Source: Clarkia xantiana subsp. parviflora (lineage: Eukaryota; Streptophyta; Magnoliopsida; Myrtales; Onagraceae). From it: a stretch of DNA of 64,000 nt. The stretch lies in contig JAPTYO010000007.1 in the NCBI GenBank assembly GCA_036873135.1, positions 62,978,383-63,042,382 of the forward strand. Direction: 5' to 3'. A program made the position numbers and the translations under genes. The stretch's first letter is position 1. Each line of letters opens with the position of its first letter. Below the pieces are notes generated by a model, which saw only the letters and a program-made list of their open reading frames with translations, was not told where the DNA came from and did no database searches. Positions 22,905 through 33,754 of the stretch are shown here, piece after piece.

Positions 22905-23700
22905 TATGACGATGCCTTTGTTTACATCAATTTGGCTAATCCTTGTCTTGATTGGAACTTGATTATTCATGCCCACCAAGTGTTTGTTAAAATGCCTAGC
23001 ATAGTTTAGCATAGAAAAAAGAGCATGAAAATGGCTAAGTGTTTTAGCACTAGTATGCATAGAGTAGAAGTGTTACTTCCCATGTTGATTTTCATCATTG
23101 GTTGATGGATATGTCGTCGGGACATGTTCATATATATTTTTGTAGTATAATGATGCTTGTAGCTATAGTCGAGTTTTATATTCCTCGTTGTGTGTATGTA
23201 TGTATATACATATATCCTGCACATGTTAGACAACATATGCGTATAGATGTTAGTGCTTATGAACATATTTGCATTTGTTGCCTTAGGAATTTGCATTGGG
23301 TCATATATGAGGAAGAAAGTGCATGTAAGCACATGTAGGCACGCTGGTGCGCGTAGGTGCATGTAAGCACATGTAGTTGCATAGACAAATGTAGTCGCGC
23401 GCGAGCACGCGTAGGTGCACGCGGGTATATGGATGCACATAGGCATATGTAGTTGTGTGTAGACATATGTAAACCGTATAAGTGTTGGGACGAGGCCCTT
23501 ACTGACATAGAGTTTCCCCCGTATAGAGGATGTTCGCTATCTAGTAGTTAAACACTTATAGGTTCGTAAATATGATATTGCCCCCGAGCGGAGGACGTTC
23601 GTTGCATAGTAATTGTCGACGTGACGGGTGTACGTGCACGTGTTGAGTAGGTTGTTGTTGTACCCTTGCAGGACTTGTAGTGCGGAGAGCTGGCACGTCC
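22905..23700. other. Element E low-complexity region (probable intron of antisense gene)
   Basis: Contains 23330-23480 repeats of 'gtaggtgcatgtaagcacatgtag'-like words with many CATG and ACATGT palindromes. F has its 66-bp tandem array at the equivalent place. No coding signal. Confidence 0.5.
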
Positions 23701-25182
23701 ATCATTAGGATTACCTTCTCGACTTTCTGGATTTATCAGGATGAGTAAGTTCCATTTCTTACTCCTTTAGTTACATATCGTCCTGATTCGGACCCTGACC
23801 CTGATTTGGGGTCTTCGGAGTCATCTTAGTCGGAGACAGAGGATGACGTGTATTCTTCTCCTGAGTCGGAGGATAACTCGGAGTCGGGAGATTTACTCCA
23901 AACATTTGCTGGCAATATGTTGGAGCGTGGGGATTACCAGCGCTATGTGGAGCATTCAGGACTCTGTCCCTTGGTAGAGGTGGTCTTTCCCTTTGATATT
24001 ATCCCTGGTGCTGCTACCTAGACGTGGAAAGGGAAGCGCAGGTAAGTTTTATTTTGGTAAGATCATTCTTTTTTGTTTATGTTCCGCGTCCTTGCTCTTA
24101 TCTTGTTTCGCTTCTTGTTTGCAGGTCGGCCCCCGCTTGTGACAGAGCATGTTGTTGCTGCTGCTGACACTCCGCCTCGGCCTAAGGCGAAGCGTCTTGA
24201 CTCGGGCGTGCGGCCCTCGAGCGATCCTAAGCGCTCAAAGTCTAGAGGTGGCGAGGCATCGAAGACTCCTTTTCTTAGCAAGGGGAAGGAAGTTGGAGGT
24301 CAGGCTCGTAAGCCTATAAATGTCTGCCCCCCGGTCGAGGGACCGGACGTCGGAGGAGGGTACTCCCTGCACAGGTATACTGTTAGACTTTACCTTATTG
24401 CTATACTTGTTATGTTTAGGCCTTGTTGTTTATCTTCGTGTATGTTCATAGGTGTTGTGCCTCTTGGTGCCCTTACCGAGCTGACTTGGTTCGTCCTGCT
24501 AAGGACGCTATTACTGTTGGGGGGGCACGTTTTTCCCAAGATGTCAGCCTGACTATCTTGAGGTGGGAGTGCGTGTTTCTAGCAGACCATTCCTCCTGGG
24601 ATCGGAAGGTTCGTCCCAGCGAACCCGATGATGCGCACTCGTATGCTGAGGATGCACTGTCCTACCTTGCGCCTGTGAGTACTTATCCTTACTCTTTAAT
24701 AACTTGTAAGTATGTTTGTGTGTGTTGCTACAACTTGTTTGTTGTTGATCTGTATGTTATTCCTATAGGTTGCTATCCAAATGGCGAACATTTCCTCCTT
24801 TGTGATCGAACTCACAGAGGAGAAGAAGGCACTCAAGGAGAGGTGCGATATGACTTGTCGCGAGCTGGAGAACTAAAAGGAGAAGTCTCGCTTCTTGGGA
24901 TCGAAGGTTGCTGATTTGGAGGAAAGAGTCTCCTCTCATCGAGCTCGAGTTGTTGCGCTCGAGTCCTATGTGGTTGCCCTTCAGAAGAAGGTTGTTGAGG
25001 CGCCTGCCCCTGAGGTTGTTGAGGCGAATGCCTCTGATGATGTTGTGGCTGATACTCGTCATTATGAGTTGATATTTGATGATGATGGAGAGTTGAATAT
25101 AGTGGAGGGTGATCCACTTGATGATGTCGTTCCCGAGGCATGCAGAGATGCTGTCAATGTTCCTGACGTGTCGTCGGGTTGA
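23700..25182 (+). pseudogene. Antisense gene (aORF) of element E, decayed multi-exon
   Basis: A plus-strand gene opposite to pol. Recognisable parts align with F's gene: 'HSGLCPLVEVVFPFDIIP' (23950-24000); an exon after acceptor 'tttgcag' at 24125 ('VTEHVVAAADTPPRPKAKRL...SSDPKRSKSR'); the exon near 24474-24675; one from about 24775 ('MANISSFVIELTEEKKALKERC'); and the terminal coiled-coil part 24895-25182 ('KVADLEERVSSHRARVVALESYVVALQKK') with an acidic tail. An in-frame TAA near 24873 breaks the frame, and the conserved 'W..HYFFV' middle region present in F is missing. Product function unknown. Confidence 0.65.
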
Positions 25183-26991
25183 TTGTTGGCTTTATATTCA
25201 ACCCTTTATATAGAGTTTTGGCTCCCATATCGGGTTGATGTTGCTTTTGGGGTGTTGTCCCTTTGAACCTTTTATGCTTATGTTTTGATGTTTGACATTG
25301 TCATATGAACCTGTCTTGAATAATTTAGTAATGCATGATAACTTGGTAGTAATATTTCATACTTTTGTTTTCATGATTGTCCATGTTGTGTGGACTATTG
25401 AGTAGAGCTAAGACTCGTCCTCTGATTGGATGTAGCATCCGTAGTTGTAGTTAGGAGACATATGTCCCTGCGTTGCTAGCCCCTCTTGGTTATACCAAGG
25501 CATGGCGTAATGAGGATGTGGTAAAAACATGTATTGTATGCTTGCCATATTTCATGGATAGTAACGCGCAATACTTTAGAGTGACGCTTGGCATTTATGG
25601 GTAGTAAAGCGCAAGGCCGTTGTCCTGGTACTTGCCATTTGTGAGTAATAATGCACAAGACCCATACTTCACACGAGAATGTGTCGTCTCGACGAGGCGA
25701 GACCTTAGTTTTTACCGTCTCTTAGTCCGAGCTAATGCGACGTTGTCCATCCGTTAGTTGGGAACACCCCGCGTAACGTTGTTGTAAGGCTTTCTGTTGG
25801 CTAACCCAATTACTTGCCTTGTGATGCTAATACACCTCTACTTTGTTAATCAAAGGGGCGTGATAGAGGTCGTGTAATACGCCTTGTAGTTTATACCGTC
25901 TTTTGGGCCATTCCAAAGCGAAGTTGTAGCAAGACACGACTTGCCAATTTAAAAGTGTTTTATTTTCCGAACTTTGGGTACCCCTGTCGTAGCGTTGTTG
26001 CGAGGCGTTCTGCTGGCTAGTCCAGTTACTTGCCTTGCGATGCTACTACACCTCTACCTGATTATTCCAGGGGGCTGTACAAGATCGCATTACACGACTT
26101 GTAGTTTTTCCTGTCTCTTGGGCCATTCCAAGGCGACGTTTGTGGCAAGACACTACTTACTTGGTTGAATTGTTTTGTTTCCGCTATTTTTTCACGGACA
26201 AGATAACGTTTTACAAGACTCGACTTGTAAATTTAAGGAGTTTTTCGCTATGTTGTGCGTTGCGGCGATGGTAGGATATGCTCCTACCGGCGTAGAAAGG
26301 TGGTACGTAATAATGAAAGCTACTTGTGGGTAGTAGTAAGTTCTCATGGGGTCGCCCTCGTAAAGAGGATGTCGCACCATGTTTCATGGGATTGCCCTCG
26401 TATAGAGGATGCCGCGCCATGTATTGTGGGGGTGAATCATGCCCAAGTATTTAGTAATGTATACAGGGTGTCATTTTCCTCAGTAAGATGTCATGGGGTT
26501 TCCCTCGTAAAGAGGATGTCGCGCCATGTAAATGTGTGGGGTTGCACTTGTATAGAGGATGTCGCACCACATAGTAGCTTGTATGGTTGTTCTAATCATG
26601 GGGTTACCCCCGAGCGGGGATGTCGCGCTATGTTATCTGTAAGTAATCTTTAGGAAAAAAAATTTCCGGATGTAATTGAATAGAGTAGACATAATAGATG
26701 TCGCGCGAGAGAGATTATTGAGTATTCGTTGTTGTTGTCGAGTATTGACAGGTTGGTGGCATATAATAAAGGTCGTTTGTTGTGTTTAGCATAATAGCTT
26801 GTATTGTTGATGCATGTTTTATGCATATAGTCCACTAATAAAGGTTGTGTAAGAGGGTAATGTACCTACGAGAATACATTAGCTTCATTAGTTATGCGAT
26901 GCTTACATAGTTGCAAGTATATGGAATTATTACATCTCCTTCAAGTAGTGCAAATAATAAAAAGCCTTAAAGAGTTTGATACGTAGACTCT
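25183..26991. repeat. Element E trailer with degenerate tandem duplications
   Basis: Holds no gene. A ~216-bp block is duplicated ('ctaacccaattacttgccttg' at 25801, 'ctagtccagttacttgccttg' at 26017). From 26340 to 26620, units with 'catggggt.gccctcgtaaagaggatgtcgc.ccatgt' recur about every 50-100 bp. F's 40440-40790 carries a related series. The ~150 bp before the pol end also match F ('ggtaatgtacctacgag'). Confidence 0.75.
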
Positions 26992-28101
26992 TTAGTTAAG
27001 TATGTGGTGTGTTCCTCCGTGGAACCTTTTGAGGTGTCCGCCACTGAATGTGGTTGTTGATATGTTGCCATCTGCATCCTCCAAACGATATGCGTTGGTG
27101 TATGGTACCGATGCTATGTTGTACGGACCCTCCCATTTTGGCGATAACTTGTTGATTGTGTCAACTTGTGTGAATTCATTCTTTCTCCACACCATTTCGC
27201 CTACATGCAATTGTCTTCCTTTGACCTTTTGGTTGTAGTATCTCGATGTGATTAAGCACATCCTTGCTTTAATCTCCTCTGGTTTCCAACGCTTTTCATC
27301 GGCCAAGTCCAGATCTAGAAGTCTTTCTTCTTCTTCATTTGTCTGGGTATCGTACTGAGTTGTCCGGTATGTTGAGACGACTATCTCTACCGGCGCGACT
27401 GCTTCTTTTCCACACACCAGGCTGAATGGTGTCTCTCCCGTTGTTCGCTTAGGCGTTGTGCGTACCGCCCATAGGACGCTACCGAGTTCTTCGGCCCATC
27501 CTCCTTTTAGTGCGTGTATTCTTTTCTTGAGACCGTCCAGGACGATCTTGTTTGCTGATTCCACCTGACCATTGGTTTGTGGGTGGTGCACTGATGCGAA
27601 GCGTTGCTCTATGTTCTGAGTTTCGCAGTAGGTTTGTAGCCTACCACTTTTGAATTGCGGACAATTGTCGCTTATGAGTACCTTTGGGACGCCATATCGG
27701 GCAACAATATGGTTTCAGATGAAATCAATGATTTGGGCGTCCGTCGTTCTTGCCAATGCCTTGGCTTCTATCCACTTGGAAAAGTAGTCAATAGCAACCA
27801 CTATATACTTGGTTTGCCCCTTGGACTTTGGGAGAGGACCTACCAAGTCGATACCCCATTGCACGAAGGGCCACGCACTTGCTATTGGGCTTAGCTCCGC
27901 GGCTGGTGCTGTGATGCTTCTCGAATATTGTTGGCAAGAGTCAAACTCTGCTACCATATTTGTTACTTCGGCTTTCATGAAAGGCCAATAGTATCCCAGA
28001 TGTAAAGCCTTACAAATTAAGGACCTTGCTCCTTCATGGCTGGCTGCCTTTCCTTCATGTAGCTCTTTTAACACCTTTTGCGTTTCTGGTTGTGCGATAA
28101 A
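26992..28101 (-). pseudogene. Element E integrase
   Basis: The minus-strand frame 27715-28074 gives the zinc-finger and core start ('HEGKAASHEGARSLICKALHLGYYWPF', 'PFVQWGIDLVGPLP', 'VVAIDYFSKWIEAKAL'). Frame 26992-27591 gives the core end and C-terminal domain ('HHPQTNGQVESANKIVLDGL', 'TPFSLVCGKEAVAPVEI', 'LSPKWEGPYNIASVPYTNAYRLED'), with its natural stop. The two are out of frame around 27600-27715, which still encodes 'RYGVPKVLISDN'-like core sequence. Catalytic Asp, Asp and Glu positions are present but in separate frames. Insertion activity would be lost. Confidence 0.9.
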
Positions 28102-28116
28102 CTTTAAGTTTGGGGG

Positions 28117-28649
28117 TTAAAAACCTTTCATATAGAGTTGGCCTTCAATGATCGCATAGTTCACAGCGACACTTTGTATTTTGTTCGCCTGTGTCTTGTC
28201 GTCAGGTAGCGCGCCTGTCGTAAGGTATGTGTGGATTGGTGTCATCCATGTTTGCGCGGCCTCAATGGTTAACACCTCAAATTTGTCAATGACAGATAGA
28301 ATTCTATGTTCAACAAAGTGTGTCTCTTTGCCTTGTTCGTTGCCTTGCACGAATTTGCTTAGAGCGTCTGCCTCTTGGTTTTCATTCCTCGGGACCGACG
28401 TTATGTCGAAGGTGTCAGCAAGTTCCTTTGCTTGTTTTAGGTACTTCTGCATGTTCTCGGACTTTGCCATGTATTCGCCCTTTACTTGATTGACGACAAG
28501 CTGTGAGTCGCACTTAACCCTTAGGTGTATGACACCTACACCTTTTGCAATTCTTAGGCCTGTTATCAAGGCCTCGTATTCTGCCTCATTATTCGTTGCT
28601 CTGAACACTAATGTTAGAGCATACTTCAGAGACTCTGACCCATCTGGTC
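28117..28649 (-). pseudogene. Element E RNase H, downstream part
   Basis: Minus strand: 'FRATNNEAEYEALITGLRIAKGVGVIHLRVKCDSQLVVNQVKGEY...' is the Tat-type RNase H, followed by 'VPRNENQEADALSKF'. The domain is interrupted at 28649 by the LTR insertion 28650-30697. The first RNase H motif ('MYTDSSSNVGG') is on the other side at about 30740. Confidence 0.9.
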
Positions 28650-28981
28650 TATCAAATTATGTTCGGTGGAACCATGGAGAGTAAGAGGATAGCAAAGCTT
28701 TCAATATACTAAACATAATGAAAACATTACTTACTAATTACAATATGAGAGGTTCATTTATATAGGAATCCTCAAGGACTAGAATGCAAACCCTACGAAC
28801 ATAGAGGACTAAAATGTGAACCTACAAACATAGAGGAAAAACATATGACATAGCCTAAACACAAGGACTAACAATTACTAACACATATCTATACTAAAAT
28901 ATGGAAGCATGGTGCAGGCAATAGTCAGGCAACGGTGCAGGCATCAAGGCAACATGTATGCACCATGTATATATGTCAATA
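28650..28981 (-). repeat. 3' LTR of the non-autonomous element
   Basis: 332 bp from TATCAAATTATG to GTCAATA, repeated at 30366-30697 with about 18 differences. The adjacent 'ttcccccatcc' is the complement of a GGATGGGGGAA polypurine tract. Confidence 0.93.
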
Positions 28982-30353
28982 TTCCCCCATCCTTTTCTTC
29001 TTCTTCCTTTTCATGGAAGACTATTAAGCAGAAAGCTTAACCAAAACGCAGCTGTAAATGAATCAATTGAACTTCCAAAGGAGAAGCTTCCAAATGAATC
29101 AAGAACTCAAAGGAGAAGCTGAAATCCAACCCCAAAAAAATCCAGAACTCCAGCTGAATCAACAAGAAGTGGTGATAAAAGACCAAGGTACATTTAAACC
29201 TTGGTGATGAAGAAGCCAATGTATATTTAAACCTTGTTCAACTCTTCTCCATTTCCATACTTGGTGATGAAGAGGTACGGGTACATTTAAACCTGGTCAC
29301 AAGTTACATTTAAAACTTGGTGATGAATAAACCAAGGTACATTTAAACCCGGTTTCACGGTACTTCTCCAATCCCAAAAACAACTCACCTGGAAGAAGCC
29401 AACGTACATTCAAACCTTGTTCAACTCTTCTCTAGGTCCAAAACAGCTCACCTTCACTTGAAATTAGTTGAAATCCAGAATATAATGAAGCAATGTTCCA
29501 AACTTCAAACTCTAATCCACAATTCAGAAGTTTCAATACTCAAATCAATATCAAAAGCTCCAATCCTCAACAAAATGCTAGCCATGATACAAATCTGAAA
29601 ATTCTCCTCAAAACAACCCCAGTCTGTCTTGTAATGCAGGAAAAAGTGTAGCAAACTGCCAAACACAAGGACAATCAAGCAGCTGGCAATCCAGCAAATA
29701 CCAGCTAATCAATAGGACAAAACAGACCAGCAGTTAATCCAGCAATCTGATTTGCACACCAATCCAGCAAAATCCAACCTGAATTTCGGATTACAAGCAA
29801 TTCATCCAACCTGAATTTCGCACCACAAGCAATCTAAATTGTGCAAATCTACAAGCAATCCACAAGTAAGGCACGAAATCTAGTTATCCCCATGAACAAT
29901 ACAGCTATCAAATCCAGCACAACAAGATGCTTAGCAATCCAGCAAATCCAAGAACAACCCAACAACAAAAGATTGCAGATTCAGAAATCCACAATCCCAA
30001 ATGAAGGAACCAACAATAGCAACCAAGCAAGAACTATCTCAGCTACCCAATCAAGTAGATCCAGTCAATTCTACTTAACCCAAGCTCAAATCAGATGAGA
30101 ATCATTGGATCTAGCTTCAAAACTTACACCTAGTCATTCTTGAACAAGAAATGACGAATCCAAGGTGGAATGAAGCATCAAATGAAGAATCCAAGCAGGA
30201 AATCCATAGATCTTGAAAATGAAAGCAAAAGAATCAAAGATTTCTTCTTCCTCAAGAAAAACAGCGCAAAACCTAGCTCGATCTTCAAAAACCAGCTTAA
30301 AAATGTAGAATCAATGATAGAAAAATGAAATTCAAAGGCAAAAAGGATCAAAA
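28982..30353. other. Interior of the non-autonomous element
   Basis: No gene. 29180-29440 holds degenerate repeats of 'ggtacatttaaaccttggtgatgaa'. 29640-30060 is rich in 'caatccagcaaat'-like words, as is the leader of copia I (53880-54400). The open frame at 29841-30098 is Gln/Asn/Ser-rich low-complexity and I do not consider it coding. Confidence 0.7.
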
Positions 30354-30365
30354 GCTCTAATACCA
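30354..30365 (-). other. Primer-binding site of the non-autonomous element
   Basis: The minus strand reads TGGTATTAGAGC, one base different from the initiator tRNA-Met site TGGTATCAGAGC of copia I. It directly abuts the LTR. Confidence 0.88.
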
Positions 30366-30697
30366 TATCAAATTATGTTCGGTGGAACCATGGAGAGTAG
30401 GAGGATAGCAAAACTTTCAATATACTAAACTTAATGGAAACCTTACTTACTGATTACAATATGAGAGGTTCCTTTATATAGGAATCCTCAAGGACTAGAA
30501 TGCAAACCCTACGAACATAGAGGAATAAAATGTAAACATACAAACATAGAGGACAAACATATGACATAGCCTTAACACAAGGACTAACAATTACTAACAC
30601 ATATCTATACTAAAATATGGAGGCATGGTGCAGGCCATAGTCAGGCAACGGTGCAGGCATCAAGGAAATATGCATGTACCATGTATATATGTCAATA
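30366..30697 (-). repeat. 5' LTR of the non-autonomous element
   Basis: 332-bp copy of 28650-28981. Flank tggtg (30698-30702) corresponds to tggtc (28645-28649), the probable target duplication with one mutation. Confidence 0.93.
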
Positions 30698-32259
30698 TGG
30701 TGGTATTAGAAAGAGTCCTTCCCCCTATCCTCCTACGTTTGATGAGCTGTCTGTGTACATCTCCCATACCTCAATGGGCTCTATGACCTGTGAGGCGTTT
30801 TCCTGTGTTGGTTCATCAGGGGTGATCCCTGTGAATTCCGCAATTAAATCTGCTAAGGCTTGTCCCTTAATTGCAGTTCGCGGGGTGAAGTGGATGCGGA
30901 ACTCGCTTAGCTCGATTGCCCACTTTGTCAGTTTTCCTGACATGTTTGGTTTTGCCAATATATGTTTCAGTGGTTGATCTGTGAGTACCGTTATTTCATG
31001 AGCATGAAAGTATGGTCTAATCTTCCTTGCCGCAATGATGATGGCGTACAAGTGTTTCTCTATTGGCATGTAGTTCACCTCATACTTTGCCAGGGTCTTG
31101 CTGACATAGTACACTGGTAGCTGAGTACTGTCTTTCTTCCTGACAAGTACTGAGCTGACTGCAGTGTTGCTTACTGATATGTAGAGGTAAAGGGGTTCTC
31201 CTTTTATTGGTTTTCCAATGTCGGAAGTGTTCGCAAGTGTTGCTTTAATTGCTGGAAGGCTTCTTTGCATACCGGCGTCCATTCGAACTTCTTGTTGGCA
31301 CGCAGGATTTTGAAGAAGGGGAGTGCTTTATCTCCAATCTTTTCCAGGAATCTGTTTAAGGCTGCTAAACGACCGTTTAGCTGTTGCACCTCTTTATGTT
31401 TTGTAGGAGATTCCATCTCTTCGATTGCCTTAAATTTCTCTAGGTTCGCCTTTATGCCTCTTTGGTTAACCACGAATCCCAGTATCTTCCCTGATTGTAC
31501 GCCAAAGGCACACTTTTCTATGCTTAGGCGAACTTGGAATTCGCGCATCCTTTGGAATGTTGCGCGTAGATCGTCGACATGGTTGTACTTGATTGACTTT
31601 ACGACCATGTCGTCGACATATGCTTCCATCATTTTCCTAATCAAATCCCCGAATGTGGTATTCACCATCCGTTGGTATGTCGCACCCGCGTTGATTATAC
31701 CAAACGGCATTACCTTGTAATTGTGTATGTCGCTATTTGCATAGAATGCAGTGTGTGGTGCATTCTCCGAAAACATTGGTATTTGATTGTACCCTGAATA
31801 TGCATCCATTATAGTCAGCAATTCATGACCTGCAGTGGCATCGACCAATTGGTCAATTCTTGGTAAATGGTATGCATCCTTGAAGCATGCATTGTTGAGG
31901 TCCCTGTAGTCGATACACATACTTAGCTTGCCATTCGGCTTTGGTACCAATACAGGGTTTACGACCCATTTTTGGAACCTTGCCTATTCAATGAATCCAG
32001 CTTCTAAAAGCTTTCCTACTTCTTCTCGGACGGCTACCCTCTTGTTTCCCCCGAGTGGTCGTATTTTTTTGTGTGATGGCTCGAACACCTGGTTTAATGT
32101 TGACCTTGTGTGAAATCACGTCTGGGCTTATCCCAGGCATATCACTTGGGGACCATGTGAATAGGTCTTTATACTCCCTTAAGAGTGCCGTGATTTCTAT
32201 CACCTCGTCATCCGAAAGTGATGCGCCTATTGGGACCATTCGATCCGGCCCATCTAGCT
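30698..32259 (-). pseudogene. Element E reverse transcriptase and start of RNase H
   Basis: Minus strand: the pre-RT segment 31988-32239 ('LLREYKDLFTWSPSDMPGISPDVISHKVNI'), RT 31204-31950 ('KLSMCIDYRDLNNACFKDAYHLPRIDQLVDA', 'VMPFGIINAGATYQRMVN', 'AYVDDMVVK') and the RT connection/RNase H start 30725-31282 ('PVYYVSKTLAKYE', 'ITVLTDQPLKHILAKPNMSGKLTKWAIELSEF', 'MYTDSSSNVGG'). Frameshifts occur near 32080 and 31220, and a stop follows NVGG. The YVDD catalytic box is intact. Residue wording is closely parallel to D's pol, confirming the same lineage. Confidence 0.92.
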
Positions 32260-32995
32260 TTATTTCTCGTAGCTCATCAATGGAGTTGGACGAGTTCGCT
32301 CTTTTCTGGAGTCCTCGTCAATAGAGGGGATGTCGCTATCATCCTCCTTGATGTTGAGCTGATGTGCTGTGTTGTAATATTCCTTCAATTGCTGCTGGTC
32401 CCCCTTAACTTCCCCGATTCTTGTAGTGGTTGGGAATTTTAGCTTTTGATGCGCTTTTGAGGCTATTATGCCCCATGCATTCATAGTTGTGTATCCTAGG
32501 ATGCCATTGTATGCATCTAGTTTTTCAACTAATAAGAAAGGTATCTCCATGTGTAGTTGTTTATCACATGTTCCCAGAGTGACTAGTAACTTGATTGTTC
32601 CCACCGGGTACTTGGTATCGCCGATGAAACCAACAAGGGGTGAGTGCATCTGCTTGATGCTCTTTTTCCTTCCCAAAGCGAGGACCATCTCCTTGGTTAT
32701 TATGCTGGGGGAACTTTCTCCATCTACTAATATACACTTGATACCCATGTTGTCTACTTCCATGGTTATGACCAGAGCATCGTCGTGTGGGTACATTCTA
32801 TGCTCCTTGTATTTTGCCGAGAAGTATATGATGTCTTCCATAGACTCGTCATCCTATTGGTGTCTGGGTGGCTGTTGTACAATGTGGGATGCATATGCTT
32901 CCCTTGCGTACAATGTTTCGCCTCCGGCTCCGAAACCACCATGTATGACGTATGTGTTTTCCATGTAGCTGTTGTTGGTAAGCAAGTGCTTGTTC
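32260..32995 (-). pseudogene. Element E protease and pre-protease segment; gag missing
   Basis: Minus strand 32260-32841: 'YPHDDALVITMEVDNMGIKCILVDGESSPSIIT' is the Tat protease region, with 'VDGESS' at the active-site loop. Then 'PVGTIKLLVTLGT' and 'EKLDAYNGILGYTTMNAWGIIASKAHQKLKFPT'. Upstream, 32842-32995 encodes 'YVIHGGFGAGGETLYAREAYA', the conserved segment just before protease, ended by a stop. Immediately beyond lies the PBS, so the whole gag (normally more than 1 kb) has been removed. Confidence 0.88.
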
Positions 32996-33019
32996 GTTCG
33001 AATCTCGCGGACGGCGCCA
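32996..33019 (-). other. Primer-binding site of element E
   Basis: The minus strand reads TGGCGCCGTCCGCGAGATTCGA and on; the plus strand looks like a tRNA 3' end (T-arm 'gttcgaatc', acceptor, CCA). It begins 3 bases from the LTR start at 33023. The cognate tRNA is not certain; a GGCGCCA-ending tRNA (Asp-like) is plausible. Confidence 0.8.
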
Positions 33020-33022
33020 AAA

Positions 33023-33391
33023 TGTTGGGACCCTGACTAGACGGAGTGTCGGGTCCTGGTATGAATGTCTGAATTTCTTTCGGTTTGTAGGTATGTTCGG
33101 TCTTCGCACGTGTCCGAGTGCGTGCGTCTCCGGATATCTGCACGAAGGGTAATATCGCACACCACGCAAAGGGGGGGGGGGTGGAGTGCGATGAACCCTC
33201 TCCGAAGCTTAAATTAGAGATCTAGAGAGAGAAATCTAGAGAGAGGTCAGAGCTTCCTTGTCAACTTAATTCTGAAATGGGTGACCAAGGCTCCTATTTA
33301 GAGGGAACTTTGGACTCTAACCTGGTTTTGAATGGCCTGACGCCAGTTTAATGTAAAATATGAACTGGGCATGGACGAGCGTAAAGTTGAA
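33023..33391 (-). repeat. 5' LTR of element E, truncated
   Basis: Begins TGTTGGGACC next to the PBS and matches E's left LTR from about 33270 to 'gcgtaaagttga' (33391), after which homology stops. A G-run lies at 33171-33181. The missing outer ~330 bp are the part present at 21715-22044. Confidence 0.82.
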
Positions 33392-33754
33392 AGATGCAGA
33401 GGGGATGCAGAGGCCTTGCTTCCACCGAAGTGGAAGTAGAGGGGACACAGAAAGCTGTAACATTGTGTGGTTGCAATTAAAGTCTCCCTCAACCTCTGTC
33501 CAAGGTTGAACATATCACCACAAATGATTTCAGATCATCAAAGAACCCTTTTGTCCAAGGTTCAGCTCCTATTATTGGGAAATAGACTACCACATTCACC
33601 TGTTATCATCAAAGTCATATGGACTACCACATTCATACGTATTTGTCCTCTCCACTTTCGGAATCACAGTAGAGAGGAGTTTAACACATACTCCATACAT
33701 ACACACCATCAAGATTGCGAGGAATACCGAATCACACTCATTCAGCCAACTCAA
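33392..33754. other. Unassigned sequence between E and copia fragment A2
   Basis: No open frame of note and no match to anything else in the window. The phrase 'gactaccacattca' is repeated (33586 and 33623). It may be filler at a deletion junction or part of an unrecognised element. Confidence 0.4.

Larger units (their letters stand above)
28650..30697 (-). mobile_element. Non-autonomous LTR retrotransposon (LARD/TRIM-like) inside E's RNase H
   Basis: Two 332-bp LTRs (28650-28981, 30366-30697) enclose 1.38 kb without a pol. The PBS complement sits directly inside the right LTR and a purine-rich tract inside the left, so it reads on the minus strand. Flanks tggtc/tggtg match in 4 of 5 bases. 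About 18 LTR differences in 332 (about 5%) suggest an older insertion than copia I. Next to the PPT the minus strand still encodes 'FHEKEEEEKDGGI', closely resembling the last residues of copia I ('FHEKKGEEKDGSI'). It therefore looks like a deletion derivative of an I-like copia element. Confidence 0.9.
21618..33391 (-). mobile_element. Tat-lineage Ty3/gypsy element 'E', gag-less, with antisense gene
   Basis: Read on the plus strand: truncated 3' LTR (~21625-22044), PPT, TATA box, antisense gene (to 25182), degenerate repeats, pol in reverse (26992-32995, split by a 2-kb insertion), PBS (32996-33019), truncated 5' LTR (33023-33391). Only about 150 bp separate the protease from the PBS, so gag is deleted. 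Both LTRs lack opposite parts, so neither outer boundary is original. Confidence 0.88.

Noticed and set aside
22113..23508. Cys/His-rich frames ('MHLRAPACLHVLTC', 'HVAHINSYCYMCTH') as zinc-binding proteins
   Set aside because: They come from low-complexity ACATG/TGTGCA sequence, which encodes Cys, His, Met and Thr in most frames. There is no regular CxxC spacing.
29841..30098. An 85-codon gene inside the small LTR element
   Set aside because: It is Gln/Asn/Ser-rich low-complexity made of 'caatccagcaa' words, with no homologue and no conserved context.
32985..33019. A tRNA gene (plus-strand T-arm-like 'gttcgaatc' and CCA)
   Set aside because: Only the 3' end of a tRNA is present and it abuts an LTR; it is the complement of the primer-binding site of element E.
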